Both the position numbers and the translations under genes were made by a program. Source: Shewanella sp. HN-41 (lineage in GTDB: Bacteria; Pseudomonadota; Gammaproteobacteria; Enterobacterales; Shewanellaceae). Taken from it: a stretch of DNA of 64,000 nt. The stretch covers positions 151,151 through 215,150 of the forward strand of contig NZ_AFOZ01000037.1 in NCBI RefSeq assembly GCF_000217915.1. The letters run 5' to 3'. Each line of letters opens with the position of its first letter. The stretch's first letter is position 1. This document shows positions 8,148 through 16,502 of this stretch, one piece after another. Below the pieces are notes generated by a model. The model was not told the origin of the DNA. It made no database searches and worked only from the letters and a program-made list of their open reading frames with translations.

Positions 8148-10715
8148 TTAGAAACGCAGTGCCGCTTTCAGTGAGTAACGAGAACCGTTGTCGGTTGTTA
8201 CACGCAGAGTTTCAGCGCCTGTACTATGACGTTGGAAAGTGATTTCATTGGTTAAATTCACACCTTCTAACGAAATATCTAAATAATCAGTTACATGGTA
8301 AGTGATTGACGCATCTAAGAAGTCCTGAGAATCAAAGCTGTCAGCACCAGCACCAATCGCCGTACCTTCCGCGAAGAACTCACTACGCGCGGTATACGCG
8401 ATACGTGCAGTGATGTAATCGCCTTCATAGTAACCTGTTACGTTGTAAGAGTTACGTGATGAACCAGGAAGTATAATTGTTGAGCCGTCGTCAGTTTGAC
8501 CTTTTGCATCAACATAAGTGTAGTTAACTAGTGCACCTAAACCATTGTCGAAACTGGTTTGCCATTGCATTTCAAAGCCTTCAATCTTACCGCCACGACC
8601 TTGATCTGGAACAACCACTTCATAGGTACCTGGTACTGGTACGTTTACGAGATCTTCAGAGATGGTCTTGCTGCTAATGAAAGATGCAATATCTTTGCTA
8701 AATAGCGCTGCAGACAGCATGGATGATTCGTCGTAGTACCATTCAACACCGATATCCATTTGTGTCGCACGGAATGGATCTAAACCTGGATCACCACGGC
8801 GAGTTTGCAAACGACCACTTTCTGGTGGAGTTGTTGGTAAGCCGCTGTAACCTGGTGCCAATTGGCTGTAACCAGCACGCGTCATGACTTTCGCTGCTGA
8901 CATACGTAAAATGACGTCATCCGCGAGATCGATGGCTAAGTTGAAGCTAGGCAAGAAATCGCTGTATTCACCAGAGAAGGTATTGATTGCAGTCAAATTA
9001 CCGTTATAAGCGCTACCATCAGTTTTGGTGTTGACATAACGAATGCCCACGTTACCACGGTAGTTTTCACCGTCGAAGTTACCTTGTGCATACGCTGCGA
9101 AAATATCTTCTTCAATTTTGCTGTAGTTCCCTAATTCTTCTGTCCATGCCGTCACAGAATCATTCAGAGCATTCCAATACGCTAGACCATCAATTTTTAC
9201 GTAAGATGTTGGTGAACCACCAGTAACAACTTCGTCGAAATCTTCAAGTAAGCCATCGGAGAACTGATCGATATTAGTAATACCGCTGATATCACCTAAT
9301 GTCGCGCCGTAGCTCTTATAAGTGTTATCGTGTGAGCGGAATTTTAAACCCGTTTCAACACTGGTAATCGCACCAAAATCAACATCAAGTTTCAGATCAA
9401 CTTGAGCATAAACTTCTTCATCTTCAAGTTTAGTTTCAGTCAGTGAACCGCCTTGGAAGTCCTGCCAGCTAGCATCAGTCAAGCTCACACCGTTAGGTAC
9501 CAGCTTCATTGAATCAGGTAAATCCATATCAACGTCTACTGTGATACCATTGGTACCATTAATAGGCTGACCCCATAAACCGTTAGCGTTACCACCGTTG
9601 CCACCGTCAGCAAACGTTGTACCGATAGCACCACTTAACACGTAACCGTTGCCGGTGTACTCAGTCGTTAAATCGATAACGGTACTGGTCATTTCTGCAC
9701 GACGAGTGTTGGTGTCTTGTGCCAACCAAGCGGCATTATTGACAGTACCTGTTAACGGTAAACCGTTAGGTGCAACACGAGCGCCTGCTGTATTGGTCAT
9801 AGTGCTGCCGTCAGCACCAATGACTAAGAAGTTTTGGTTAGTGTTAGTAGCGTCAATTTGAGTGCGAAATGCATGCAACGAGAAACCAAGGTCGTCACTA
9901 GGTTGGAATTGAGCTGTGATATCAAATGCATCGCGAGTACGATCTTGATCGAAACCAGCAATACCTGATGCTGACCAACCCTCTTCCCAATAGTTTTCAG
10001 ACTTACGACCACGACCAATTTGTTCTAAGGTAGAAACCATACCTAAGATACCAAAGGTCTCGTTGTCGTTTTTCCAGCTAAATAAACCACTTCCGCCTAG
10101 ACCATAATCACTGTCTGCAAGTGAGTTAGTGTTAGCTTCAGCTGATAAAAACACGGTATTAGAATCTAAAGCCAAAGGCTTACGAGTATGCAGAATAACC
10201 GTACCACCCACCCCACCCTCGTCTAAAGAGGCAACTGGCGACTTAAACACTTCAAGGCCAGCGATCATTTCTGATGGCATGAGGTCCATGTTAAAACCAC
10301 GGTCATTTGAACCTTGAGAGAACCAAGCTGTTGATGCAACGTATTGACCATTCATCAATACTTGAGTCAAGTTAGGATCGACGCCACGAATTGATACTTC
10401 GGCACCTTCACCCACGAAACCGCGGTTAATCGATACACCAGCAACGCGTTGTAATGACTCAGCAACGTTTTTATCTGGGAATTTACCGATATCTTCTGCT
10501 GAAATTGCATCAACCACAGCATTTGAAAAGCGCTTCTCGTTCATCGCGGCTTTGTTAGAAGCCCGCATACCGCGAACTTCAATTTTTTCAATATTTTCTG
10601 TTGCTGCGGTGGTTGCCGCAGCATCTGCAGCGACAGCGCTGATAGATACAGCACTGCCGAGTAGGATTGCAATATTTGTAGCTAGTACACTTTTCTTAAA
10701 GGTTGATGGTCGCAT
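8148..10715 (-). CDS. TonB-dependent outer-membrane receptor (probable chitooligosaccharide/GlcNAc uptake)
   Basis: The 855-aa precursor has a signal peptide (about residues 1-30, ending near SAVAADA), a TonB-box-like IEKIEVRGM, a plug domain with FPDKNVAESLQRV and SIRGVDP, and a long beta-barrel ending in ...ALRF, the usual terminal Phe. It fits the TonB receptor family of sugar loci. The start at 10715 has GGAAGGG upstream; the longer reading adds 32 residues with no better site. A NagR-like operator lies 58 bases upstream. Substrate is inferred from the regulator and memory of the S. oneidensis nag locus; another oligosaccharide is possible. Confidence 0.9.
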   Translation of the reverse strand: MRPSTFKKSVLATNIAILLGSAVSISAVAADAAATTAATENIEKIEVRGMRASNKAAMNEKRFSNAVVDAISAEDIGKFPDKNVAESLQRVAGVSINRGFVGEGAEVSIRGVDPNLTQVLMNGQYVASTAWFSQGSNDRGFNMDLMPSEMIAGLEVFKSPVASLDEGGVGGTVILHTRKPLALDSNTVFLSAEANTNSLADSDYGLGGSGLFSWKNDNETFGILGMVSTLEQIGRGRKSENYWEEGWSASGIAGFDQDRTRDAFDITAQFQPSDDLGFSLHAFRTQIDATNTNQNFLVIGADGSTMTNTAGARVAPNGLPLTGTVNNAAWLAQDTNTRRAEMTSTVIDLTTEYTGNGYVLSGAIGTTFADGGNGGNANGLWGQPINGTNGITVDVDMDLPDSMKLVPNGVSLTDASWQDFQGGSLTETKLEDEEVYAQVDLKLDVDFGAITSVETGLKFRSHDNTYKSYGATLGDISGITNIDQFSDGLLEDFDEVVTGGSPTSYVKIDGLAYWNALNDSVTAWTEELGNYSKIEEDIFAAYAQGNFDGENYRGNVGIRYVNTKTDGSAYNGNLTAINTFSGEYSDFLPSFNLAIDLADDVILRMSAAKVMTRAGYSQLAPGYSGLPTTPPESGRLQTRRGDPGLDPFRATQMDIGVEWYYDESSMLSAALFSKDIASFISSKTISEDLVNVPVPGTYEVVVPDQGRGGKIEGFEMQWQTSFDNGLGALVNYTYVDAKGQTDDGSTIILPGSSRNSYNVTGYYEGDYITARIAYTARSEFFAEGTAIGAGADSFDSQDFLDASITYHVTDYLDISLEGVNLTNEITFQRHSTGAETLRVTTDNGSRYSLKAALRF

Positions 10716-10772
10716 CTCGTTTCCCTTCCATAACTTTATTATCGTTTTAGTATTCATAACCATTCCCCAAGG

Positions 10773-10790
10773 AATGACAACGCTGTCATG
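10773..10790. promoter_or_regulatory. NagR-like operator (site C), before the TonB receptor gene
   Basis: TGACAACGCTGTCA (10775-10788) is exactly the reverse complement of the core at 2894. It sits in the 5' region of the receptor gene, 58 bases upstream of the chosen ATG and near the divergent LacI-family regulator. Confidence 0.75.
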
Positions 10791-11143
10791 TCTAGAGCAA
10801 ACATTACACAATAATTAACAGCCTTGCCACAACAAAATAACGTAAGACGAAAAAAAATGTCATAAAGCGCAATTATTAAACAATGTTAATTTAAATTTCA
10901 ATTGCAAAACATATAGTTATAAAAATTGCTGTAAAATTACAACCATCAACGCTCCCGTAACAGAATAAAAATAATGCCAGTTTGTAACAATCTGCCATTG
11001 CTAAGCACCTTAAATGCTCGCACTATAAGTCCCACAAATATAAAAATGGCTACAAAATTGTAAGCTTGTAAATCGTTGTTAAAGCATTTACGTTCATGGA
11101 ACAGCCAGCCCTTCGCGACCTTAGATAAAGAGTTTTTACATCA
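10791..11143. other. AT-rich divergent promoter region between receptor and regulator
   Basis: There is no gene. Apart from the operator at its left edge it holds two short inverted repeats, TGTAAAATTACA near 10930 and TACAAAATTGTA at 11051-11062, neither of which matches a 15-bp HexR box. The regulator promoter is presumably in the right half. Confidence 0.5.
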
Positions 11144-12160
11144 ATGAAAGTCACTATCAACGACGTAGCTAAATATGCTGGAGTGTCAATTAAGACAGTA
11201 TCCCGTGTTACTAATAACGAACCATCGGTGAAGCAGGCCACTGTTGATAAAGTTACTGAGGCTATCAAAGCACTGAATTATCAACCTAATCTAGCGGCCA
11301 GAAATCTCGCGGGGACAAAATCTTATGCTATTGGTTTTATTTATGATAATCCCAATGCCTATTACATCATTGATATGCAAAATGGGATTTTGTCGGCTTG
11401 TAAAGACAAAGGATATGAGCTGGTTATTCATCCCTGCAATGCAAAATCAGAGTCAATATGTGAAGAGCTAACGGCTCTCGTCAAGTATTCTAGACTTGCA
11501 GGTTTAGTGCTAACCCCGCCCCTTTCTGAAGATCCAACCGTGCTTAAAGCGCTCAATGATATTGACGCGAATTATGTTCGAATCATCGCTGGCGAGAATG
11601 TAAAAGATCAGGATGGGCTCACAATCCTTGTCAACGATAAATCCGGCGCTATCGAAATCACCCAGCATTTAATCGATTTAGGGCATAAAGAAATCGCATT
11701 TTTAAGTGGTGATTTGCATCATGAATCGACCAAGGAACGATTACTCGGTTATAAACAAGCATTAACAAAAAACCATTTAGCTCTGAATGAAGATTACATA
11801 ATTGAAGGAAAGTATTCATTTGAGTCTGGTGTTGAAGGTGCTAACAATCTTATCAAGCTTAAAAACCGCCCAACAGCCATAGTCGCATGTAACGATGAAA
11901 TCGCCGCAGGGGCACTTTTTGCAGCGCGTTTAGCGGGTTTAGATATCCCCTTAGATCTTTCTATTGTCGGGTTTGAAGATAGTCCTTTCTCCCGTCAAAC
12001 TTGGCCTAAATTGACAACGGTGCATCAACCCAACTCAGAAATTGCACAGGTCGCAACAGAGCTACTTATCGCGAAGCGTCGAGAGCAAGATGCAAAATAT
12101 GCGAAGACCTTTACACCTGAACCTGTGATCCGAGATTCATCTGCAGCACCAAAGCACTAA
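11144..12160 (+). CDS. nagR: LacI-family transcriptional regulator, NagR-like
   Basis: This 338-aa repressor has an N-terminal LacI helix-turn-helix (TINDVAKYAGVSIKTVSRV, about residues 4-22), a hinge near 48-58 (YQPNLAARNLAG), and a periplasmic-binding-protein-like effector and dimer domain to the C-terminus (GFEDSPFSRQTWPKLTTV). It is divergent from the TonB receptor gene, whose upstream region carries a LacI-type palindrome. Three copies of that palindrome in the window make it the obvious regulator. Naming it NagR (GlcNAc-6-P responsive) relies on synteny recalled from S. oneidensis, as no GlcNAc catabolic enzyme is inside the window. Confidence 0.8.
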   Translation: MKVTINDVAKYAGVSIKTVSRVTNNEPSVKQATVDKVTEAIKALNYQPNLAARNLAGTKSYAIGFIYDNPNAYYIIDMQNGILSACKDKGYELVIHPCNAKSESICEELTALVKYSRLAGLVLTPPLSEDPTVLKALNDIDANYVRIIAGENVKDQDGLTILVNDKSGAIEITQHLIDLGHKEIAFLSGDLHHESTKERLLGYKQALTKNHLALNEDYIIEGKYSFESGVEGANNLIKLKNRPTAIVACNDEIAAGALFAARLAGLDIPLDLSIVGFEDSPFSRQTWPKLTTVHQPNSEIAQVATELLIAKRREQDAKYAKTFTPEPVIRDSSAAPKH

Positions 12161-12173
12161 TATTAGCCAATGC

Positions 12174-12213
12174 TCTAAATAAAACAGAGAGCATTGGCTC
12201 TCTGTTTTATTTA
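12174..12213. terminator. Bidirectional terminator between nagR and ndh
   Basis: An 18-bp perfect stem (CTAAATAAAACAGAGAGC and its complement) encloses a 4-base loop. It sits between two convergent genes and has AAAATAAA on one arm and TTTTATTT on the other, so it can serve both strands. Confidence 0.85.
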
Positions 12214-12227
12214 GCAACCCACTAAAT

Positions 12228-13517
12228 TTAATGTAATTTAAGTTTAGGCCGTTGCCACTTTAATAGTTTTTGTGCAATGCGATAAACGATCGCTGAAAAC
12301 CAACCATAAAGACTTGCTAAGTGCCTTTGATATAAAGAAATATACATAATTCGAGCAATATGGCCCTCGACAAAGAAAGTGCCAGAGCGTAAGTTCCCCA
12401 TCAAATTTCCCACTGCAGAAAAGCGGCTCAATGATACCAGCGAACCATAATCTTTGTATTCAAAGGCCTTTTCTGATTTTCCTTGTAACCGATTAACAAT
12501 ATTGCTAAATAGCGTGTCCGCCATTTGTGCCGCGGCTTGAGCTCTTGGAGGAACCGCTTGGCCCGATTCAAGGATTAATAAAGCGCAGTCACCTAGTGCA
12601 TAAATGTCCTGATGGCCCTTTACTCGCATACAAGCATCTACTTCAACTTGATTGCGCGATGTGATGGGGAGTTTTGTGAAATTTTGAAAAGCTTTAGGTC
12701 CTTTAACCCCTGCAGCCCATACTTTTAATCCGGCCTCAATCACATCGCCATCTTGGGTGATAAAACCATCACGCGTCACTTCCTTTACTTGCACACCAAT
12801 ATGTAAGCGTATACCGATTTTATCTAGTACAGCTTGGGCTCGAGCACTCACTCGTTCTGGTAACTGCGGAAGTATTTTAGGAGAGGCTTCAATCAAGTGC
12901 ACATCGAGATGATGCTTCGAAATGTTCAGATAACCATATTCTTTAACTGACTCAATCACATGATGAAGTTCTGCTGCTAATTCGACTCCTGTAGCCCCTG
13001 CACCCACAATACCGATACTCACTCTTTCCTGAGTTTCATTTAACTGTAGCAAAGCATCGAGCAATTTATGATGGAACAGATTCGCATTCTCTAAGCTATC
13101 GAGAAATATACAATGCTCTTCAGCACCTAATGTGTTGAAACTATTAGAGACACCACCCAATGCAAGCACAAGATAGTCATACTCTATTTGGCGTGGCTCT
13201 AATAGCAGTTCTCCTCCATCACTATAAACTGCAGCTAATTGGATAATTTTAGCATCGGGCTCGCATTGTTCTATTTCACCTCGAATATAGCGGTAACCAT
13301 TTTTAAGTCCATGATCACGATAGAGTAGTCCCTCAATTGATTGATCAATCACACCAACAGCGACTTCGTGTAATTTAGGCTTCCATATATGAATAGGACT
13401 TTTGTCAATTAAGCACACATCGACGACATCACTACCGCCCCATTTTCGGCCCAACTTAGATGCAAGCGCTAAACCCGCGGCGCCGCCCCCCACAATCACT
13501 ATTCTTTTTGTAACCAA
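12228..13517 (-). CDS. ndh: Type II NADH dehydrogenase (NDH-2)
   Basis: This membrane-associated flavoprotein oxidises NADH and reduces quinone without pumping protons. It has two dinucleotide folds: VGGGAAG at the N-terminus for FAD and VGAGATGVELAAEL near residue 170 for NADH. Near residue 305 it has the family DIYALGDCA segment, and its C-terminus is hydrophobic and basic, suiting membrane binding. I choose the TTG at 13517 (about 429 aa), because GAGG lies eight bases before it; a GTG at 13538 would add seven residues with no better site. It is convergent with the regulator and monocistronic. Confidence 0.9.
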   Translation of the reverse strand: MVTKRIVIVGGGAAGLALASKLGRKWGGSDVVDVCLIDKSPIHIWKPKLHEVAVGVIDQSIEGLLYRDHGLKNGYRYIRGEIEQCEPDAKIIQLAAVYSDGGELLLEPRQIEYDYLVLALGGVSNSFNTLGAEEHCIFLDSLENANLFHHKLLDALLQLNETQERVSIGIVGAGATGVELAAELHHVIESVKEYGYLNISKHHLDVHLIEASPKILPQLPERVSARAQAVLDKIGIRLHIGVQVKEVTRDGFITQDGDVIEAGLKVWAAGVKGPKAFQNFTKLPITSRNQVEVDACMRVKGHQDIYALGDCALLILESGQAVPPRAQAAAQMADTLFSNIVNRLQGKSEKAFEYKDYGSLVSLSRFSAVGNLMGNLRSGTFFVEGHIARIMYISLYQRHLASLYGWFSAIVYRIAQKLLKWQRPKLKLH

Positions 13518-13672
13518 AATAACAACCTCAACAACCACGTTTAAGTGGCTAAGTTATACCATGTTACTGATAAGAGATAACTACTTTAGTCAAGTAAAGC
13601 TAGCGGTTTTCCATTAAAGATATTTCAGAATAGGCATATTGAGTACATTCCAATAACGCTGGCAGCCCCAAT

Positions 13673-13697
13673 AAAAAAGGGCCTTAAGGCCCTTTAA
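13673..13697 (-). terminator. Terminator of the P-II gene
   Basis: AAAGGGCC-TTAA-GGCCCTTT forms the stem. On the minus strand it is followed by T6, about 20 bases after the P-II stop. Confidence 0.8.
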
Positions 13698-13712
13698 AAT
13701 CACATTGATAGC

Positions 13713-14102
<390 letters not shown>

Positions 14103-14297
14103 TTACACGGGCTTACGTCAATATTGAAGCACATACGCTGCTTTGCTCATAAAACACAGTTTCTACAAAACCGCGGTTAGCACATAAAAGTCTAAGAAAA
14201 GTCCCCTGCTGAGGCTCAGAGATTTTATACTTACAATCTCATCGTTCTCGATCCATTCGCTCGCAGGATGCAAGCGCAATACAGACAAGGAAGTGTT

Positions 14298-14810
14298 ATG
14301 AGCATTTATCCAAAAGGCTTTAGCCTTCTCGAACTTATTACCACTCTATCAGTATCAACCATCCTATTGGCTATAGGTGTATCACCCTTAACAGATTTTT
14401 ATACCCGATATCGGGCCGATAGCAGCATACGGCTGATCCAACAAACATTGCAGTTTGCACGTAATCAAGCAATTTCCTTCAATATGAGGGTAACAGTCTG
14501 CGCTCTTATCGACGGAAAATGCGATTCAAACTGGCAAGCTGGCCTCACTGTTTTTATTGACACTAATAATAACAATCAACTGGATAGCAGTGATAGAAAG
14601 CTCTATACCACTAATGCGTTTCACTCAAAAGATACTGTTACATACAATCGTGCGGTAATTCGTTTTTTACCAGATGGATTAGCTTCTGGCACCAATGGAA
14701 CGCTTAAATATTGCCCATCCAGTCCGACAAGCCCATATTCACAAGCAATCGTTATTAATCAAGCAGGTAGAGCTCGTATTTCAACAGATAGCAACATAAA
14801 TTGTACTTAG
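14298..14810 (+). CDS. Type IV minor prepilin, FimT/GspH-like (first of two)
   Basis: This 170-aa prepilin has a short basic leader, a KG|FSLLEL cleavage motif (Gly then Phe, with Glu at position 5 of the mature protein), one hydrophobic helix of about 22 residues, and a globular domain with a Cys pair (CALIDGKC) and another Cys pair near the C-terminus. ATG 14298 has AAGGAAG just upstream. It is processed by PilD and probably belongs to the minor-pilin tip complex. Its paralogue follows 177 bases downstream. Confidence 0.85.
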   Translation: MSIYPKGFSLLELITTLSVSTILLAIGVSPLTDFYTRYRADSSIRLIQQTLQFARNQAISFNMRVTVCALIDGKCDSNWQAGLTVFIDTNNNNQLDSSDRKLYTTNAFHSKDTVTYNRAVIRFLPDGLASGTNGTLKYCPSSPTSPYSQAIVINQAGRARISTDSNINCT

Positions 14811-14987
14811 CTTAAGCTGCGCTAAGAAACGGGTAAGGGTTTATATCTTGAAAATGCACCGCACTCAATATCATCGTAAGGAAGCTATTTCATATCAAAA
14901 ACATAAGATTAAAAAGGCACTAGTTAGATACTGAAATCAACAGCATTCTCGCTTATACTCTATGGAAGATAAGTGAGGATTGCTCGT

Positions 14988-15470
14988 ATGCAAAACAAAA
15001 TGGTAGGTTTTACCTTAGTTGAATTGATGGTCACTATTGCAGTTGCAGCAATTTTATTAACCGTTGGAGTACCGTCACTGGTCACTCTCTACGAAGGTAT
15101 GCGAGTCAATAACAACATTACAAAAATCCACGACATTATGGTCTTTGCTCGCAATCAGGCAGTGAGTTATGGAACCACAGTCAATGTATGTCCCTTTGCT
15201 ACAGCAACCTCCTGTGGGACGTCAACAGACTGGAGCAAAGGAATTCGTGTATATATCGGAACTGATAAAGAATTGCGGGTTATTGATGGCTTCCATTCGA
15301 GCGACAAAATTAAAGGTTCTATTAATTCGCTAACATTCTCAGCTGACGGCCTTTCTTCTGGAGGAACATTAATTTATTGCCCTGGAGGAAAGACGGCGGA
15401 ATCGAAGGGCGTTATAGTAAATGCTGGTGGCATCATTTCGTACGGTTCTAATGGCAGTAGCTGTGCCTAA
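14988..15470 (+). CDS. Type IV minor prepilin, FimT/GspH-like (second of two)
   Basis: This 160-aa protein starts at ATG 14988 (TGAGGA upstream). It has the prepilin motif VG|FTLVEL, an N-terminal hydrophobic helix and a globular domain with CPFATATSCG. Length, fold and position of the C-terminal YCPGG segment match the upstream paralogue, so the pair is a tandem duplication. It faces the pilVWX-Y1-E-tapY2 operon tail to tail. Confidence 0.85.
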   Translation: MQNKMVGFTLVELMVTIAVAAILLTVGVPSLVTLYEGMRVNNNITKIHDIMVFARNQAVSYGTTVNVCPFATATSCGTSTDWSKGIRVYIGTDKELRVIDGFHSSDKIKGSINSLTFSADGLSSGGTLIYCPGGKTAESKGVIVNAGGIISYGSNGSSCA

Positions 15471-15629
15471 GTATTGACGCTAGACGCATTTAAAACTTGC
15501 ATTTGACATCACCGCAGCTCTCAAATCCAAAAAACACTTGGCTTTTTTCCTAAAAAATAAACAACTATGAGGCTATGTCTAAGAACACGGATAAAGGTTT
15601 TCCCTCTTAATTTCATTGTCACCATCCGC

Positions 15630-15658
15630 CTTGCATTGGCATATAATGCTAATGCAAG
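15630..15658. repeat. 13-bp inverted repeat between convergent pilin operons
   Basis: CTTGCATTGGCAT and ATGCTAATGCAAG pair fully if one G-T wobble is allowed, with a 3-base loop. It lacks a T-run, so it may be a rho-dependent end, an RNA-processing site or a protein site. Confidence 0.5.
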
Positions 15659-15753
15659 CACAAAAACCAATTTAATAAACTATTAGTAATACAAAACCAG
15701 AACACTTAGAAAACTATATCATTATGTGGAATTAAATTTTATGAACCATCAAT

Positions 15754-15785
15754 AAATAAACCTTTAAAAAAGGATTTTTATTAAC
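15754..15785 (-). terminator. Weak terminator after tapY2
   Basis: On the minus strand CCTTT...AAAGG is followed by TTTATTTATT. It lies 20-50 bases after the tapY2 stop; the stem is short. Confidence 0.45.
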
Positions 15786-15802
15786 ACAGCGCGAACGAAT
15801 AC

Positions 15803-16102
15803 TTATCTAAGCGTAATTTTATCTAATTGCTTGCTCTCGTCACTGGTAAATTCTTGGCTTAGAGGAACACACTCAACAACATCTTTAATAAAATACTTTT
15901 TACCATCAGAGGCGGTTAGCTGCTTGCCTGGTAAACTGGCAATATTCAGGTTAACGTCTTTTACCTTCCAACGATAAAAAACCACTTTATCCCCTTTAGA
16001 TGCCGTAATGTGACATTTATAGTCCTGTGCTGACTCACTCGTCGCAGCAACGGACACACAAGAAAAAAGACCTAACACTAAACCAATAAGAAATCTGCTC
16101 AT
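15803..16102 (-). CDS. tapY2: TapY2-like small secreted protein of the type IV pilus operon
   Basis: This 99-aa protein has a signal peptide (MSRFLIGLVLGLFSCVSVAA) and a mature part with two Cys (YKCHITA and VVECVPLS). Its ATG overlaps the pilE stop as ATGA, so it is translationally coupled. Shewanella genomes commonly annotate such a gene after pilE as a TapY2 family type IVa secretion protein, a name I recall from annotation rather than experiment. Its function is not established. Confidence 0.75.
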   Translation of the reverse strand: MSRFLIGLVLGLFSCVSVAATSESAQDYKCHITASKGDKVVFYRWKVKDVNLNIASLPGKQLTASDGKKYFIKDVVECVPLSQEFTSDESKQLDKITLR

Positions 16103-16494
16103 TTCCAACACTCCGCTGACGGGCCTTTTACACCCGCTGATGTCATAGTAATAGTTGCACAAGTGGAATCTCGACTTGCTTGGTTCCCTTTCGCTGTTGC
16201 CGTAATCGTAAACGAGCTCGTACCAGCAGAAGCAACACTATAATATCCATGCTCAGTAACAAAGGGGTTTGCCAATCCAAGCTTTGTCATATCTGTCGCA
16301 TAAGCACGATTATCCAAGTAATATTGCTCCTGCAAATTTGCCACATTCATTACCGCAGCAACACCTTCCGAGCGTCCACTCTTGATGACATAGTCAATAT
16401 ACGATGGATAGGCAATCGCAGCTAAAATACCAACTATAACAACGGCGATCATCACTTCAATCAAAGTAAATCCCTGTAAACTATTATTTTTCAT
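16099..16494 (-). CDS. pilE: Type IV pilin-like protein PilE (minor pilin)
   Basis: This pilin of about 131 aa has prepilin motif QG|FTLIEV, the hydrophobic helix IAVVIVGILAAIAYPSYIDY and a C-terminal disulfide pair (STCATI and AECWK). I start it at ATG 16494; the in-frame ATG at 16500 and GTG at 16506 (overlapping the pilY1 stop) are alternatives. It is cotranscribed after pilY1. Placement among minor pilins argues for a tip or priming subunit rather than the main fibre protein. Confidence 0.9.
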   Translation of the reverse strand: MKNNSLQGFTLIEVMIAVVIVGILAAIAYPSYIDYVIKSGRSEGVAAVMNVANLQEQYYLDNRAYATDMTKLGLANPFVTEHGYYSVASAGTSSFTITATAKGNQASRDSTCATITMTSAGVKGPSAECWK

Positions 16495-16502
16495 TAACAT
16501 CG

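Larger units (their letters stand above)
15471..15802. other. Convergent intergenic region, no gene
   Basis: It contains a hairpin (15630-15658) and a weak terminator for the leftward operon; no credible ORF was found on either strand. Confidence 0.6.

Noticed and set aside
10930..10943. TGTAAAATTACA as a HexR box near nagR
   Set aside because: Half-sites are three bases too close for the 15-bp HexR spacing.
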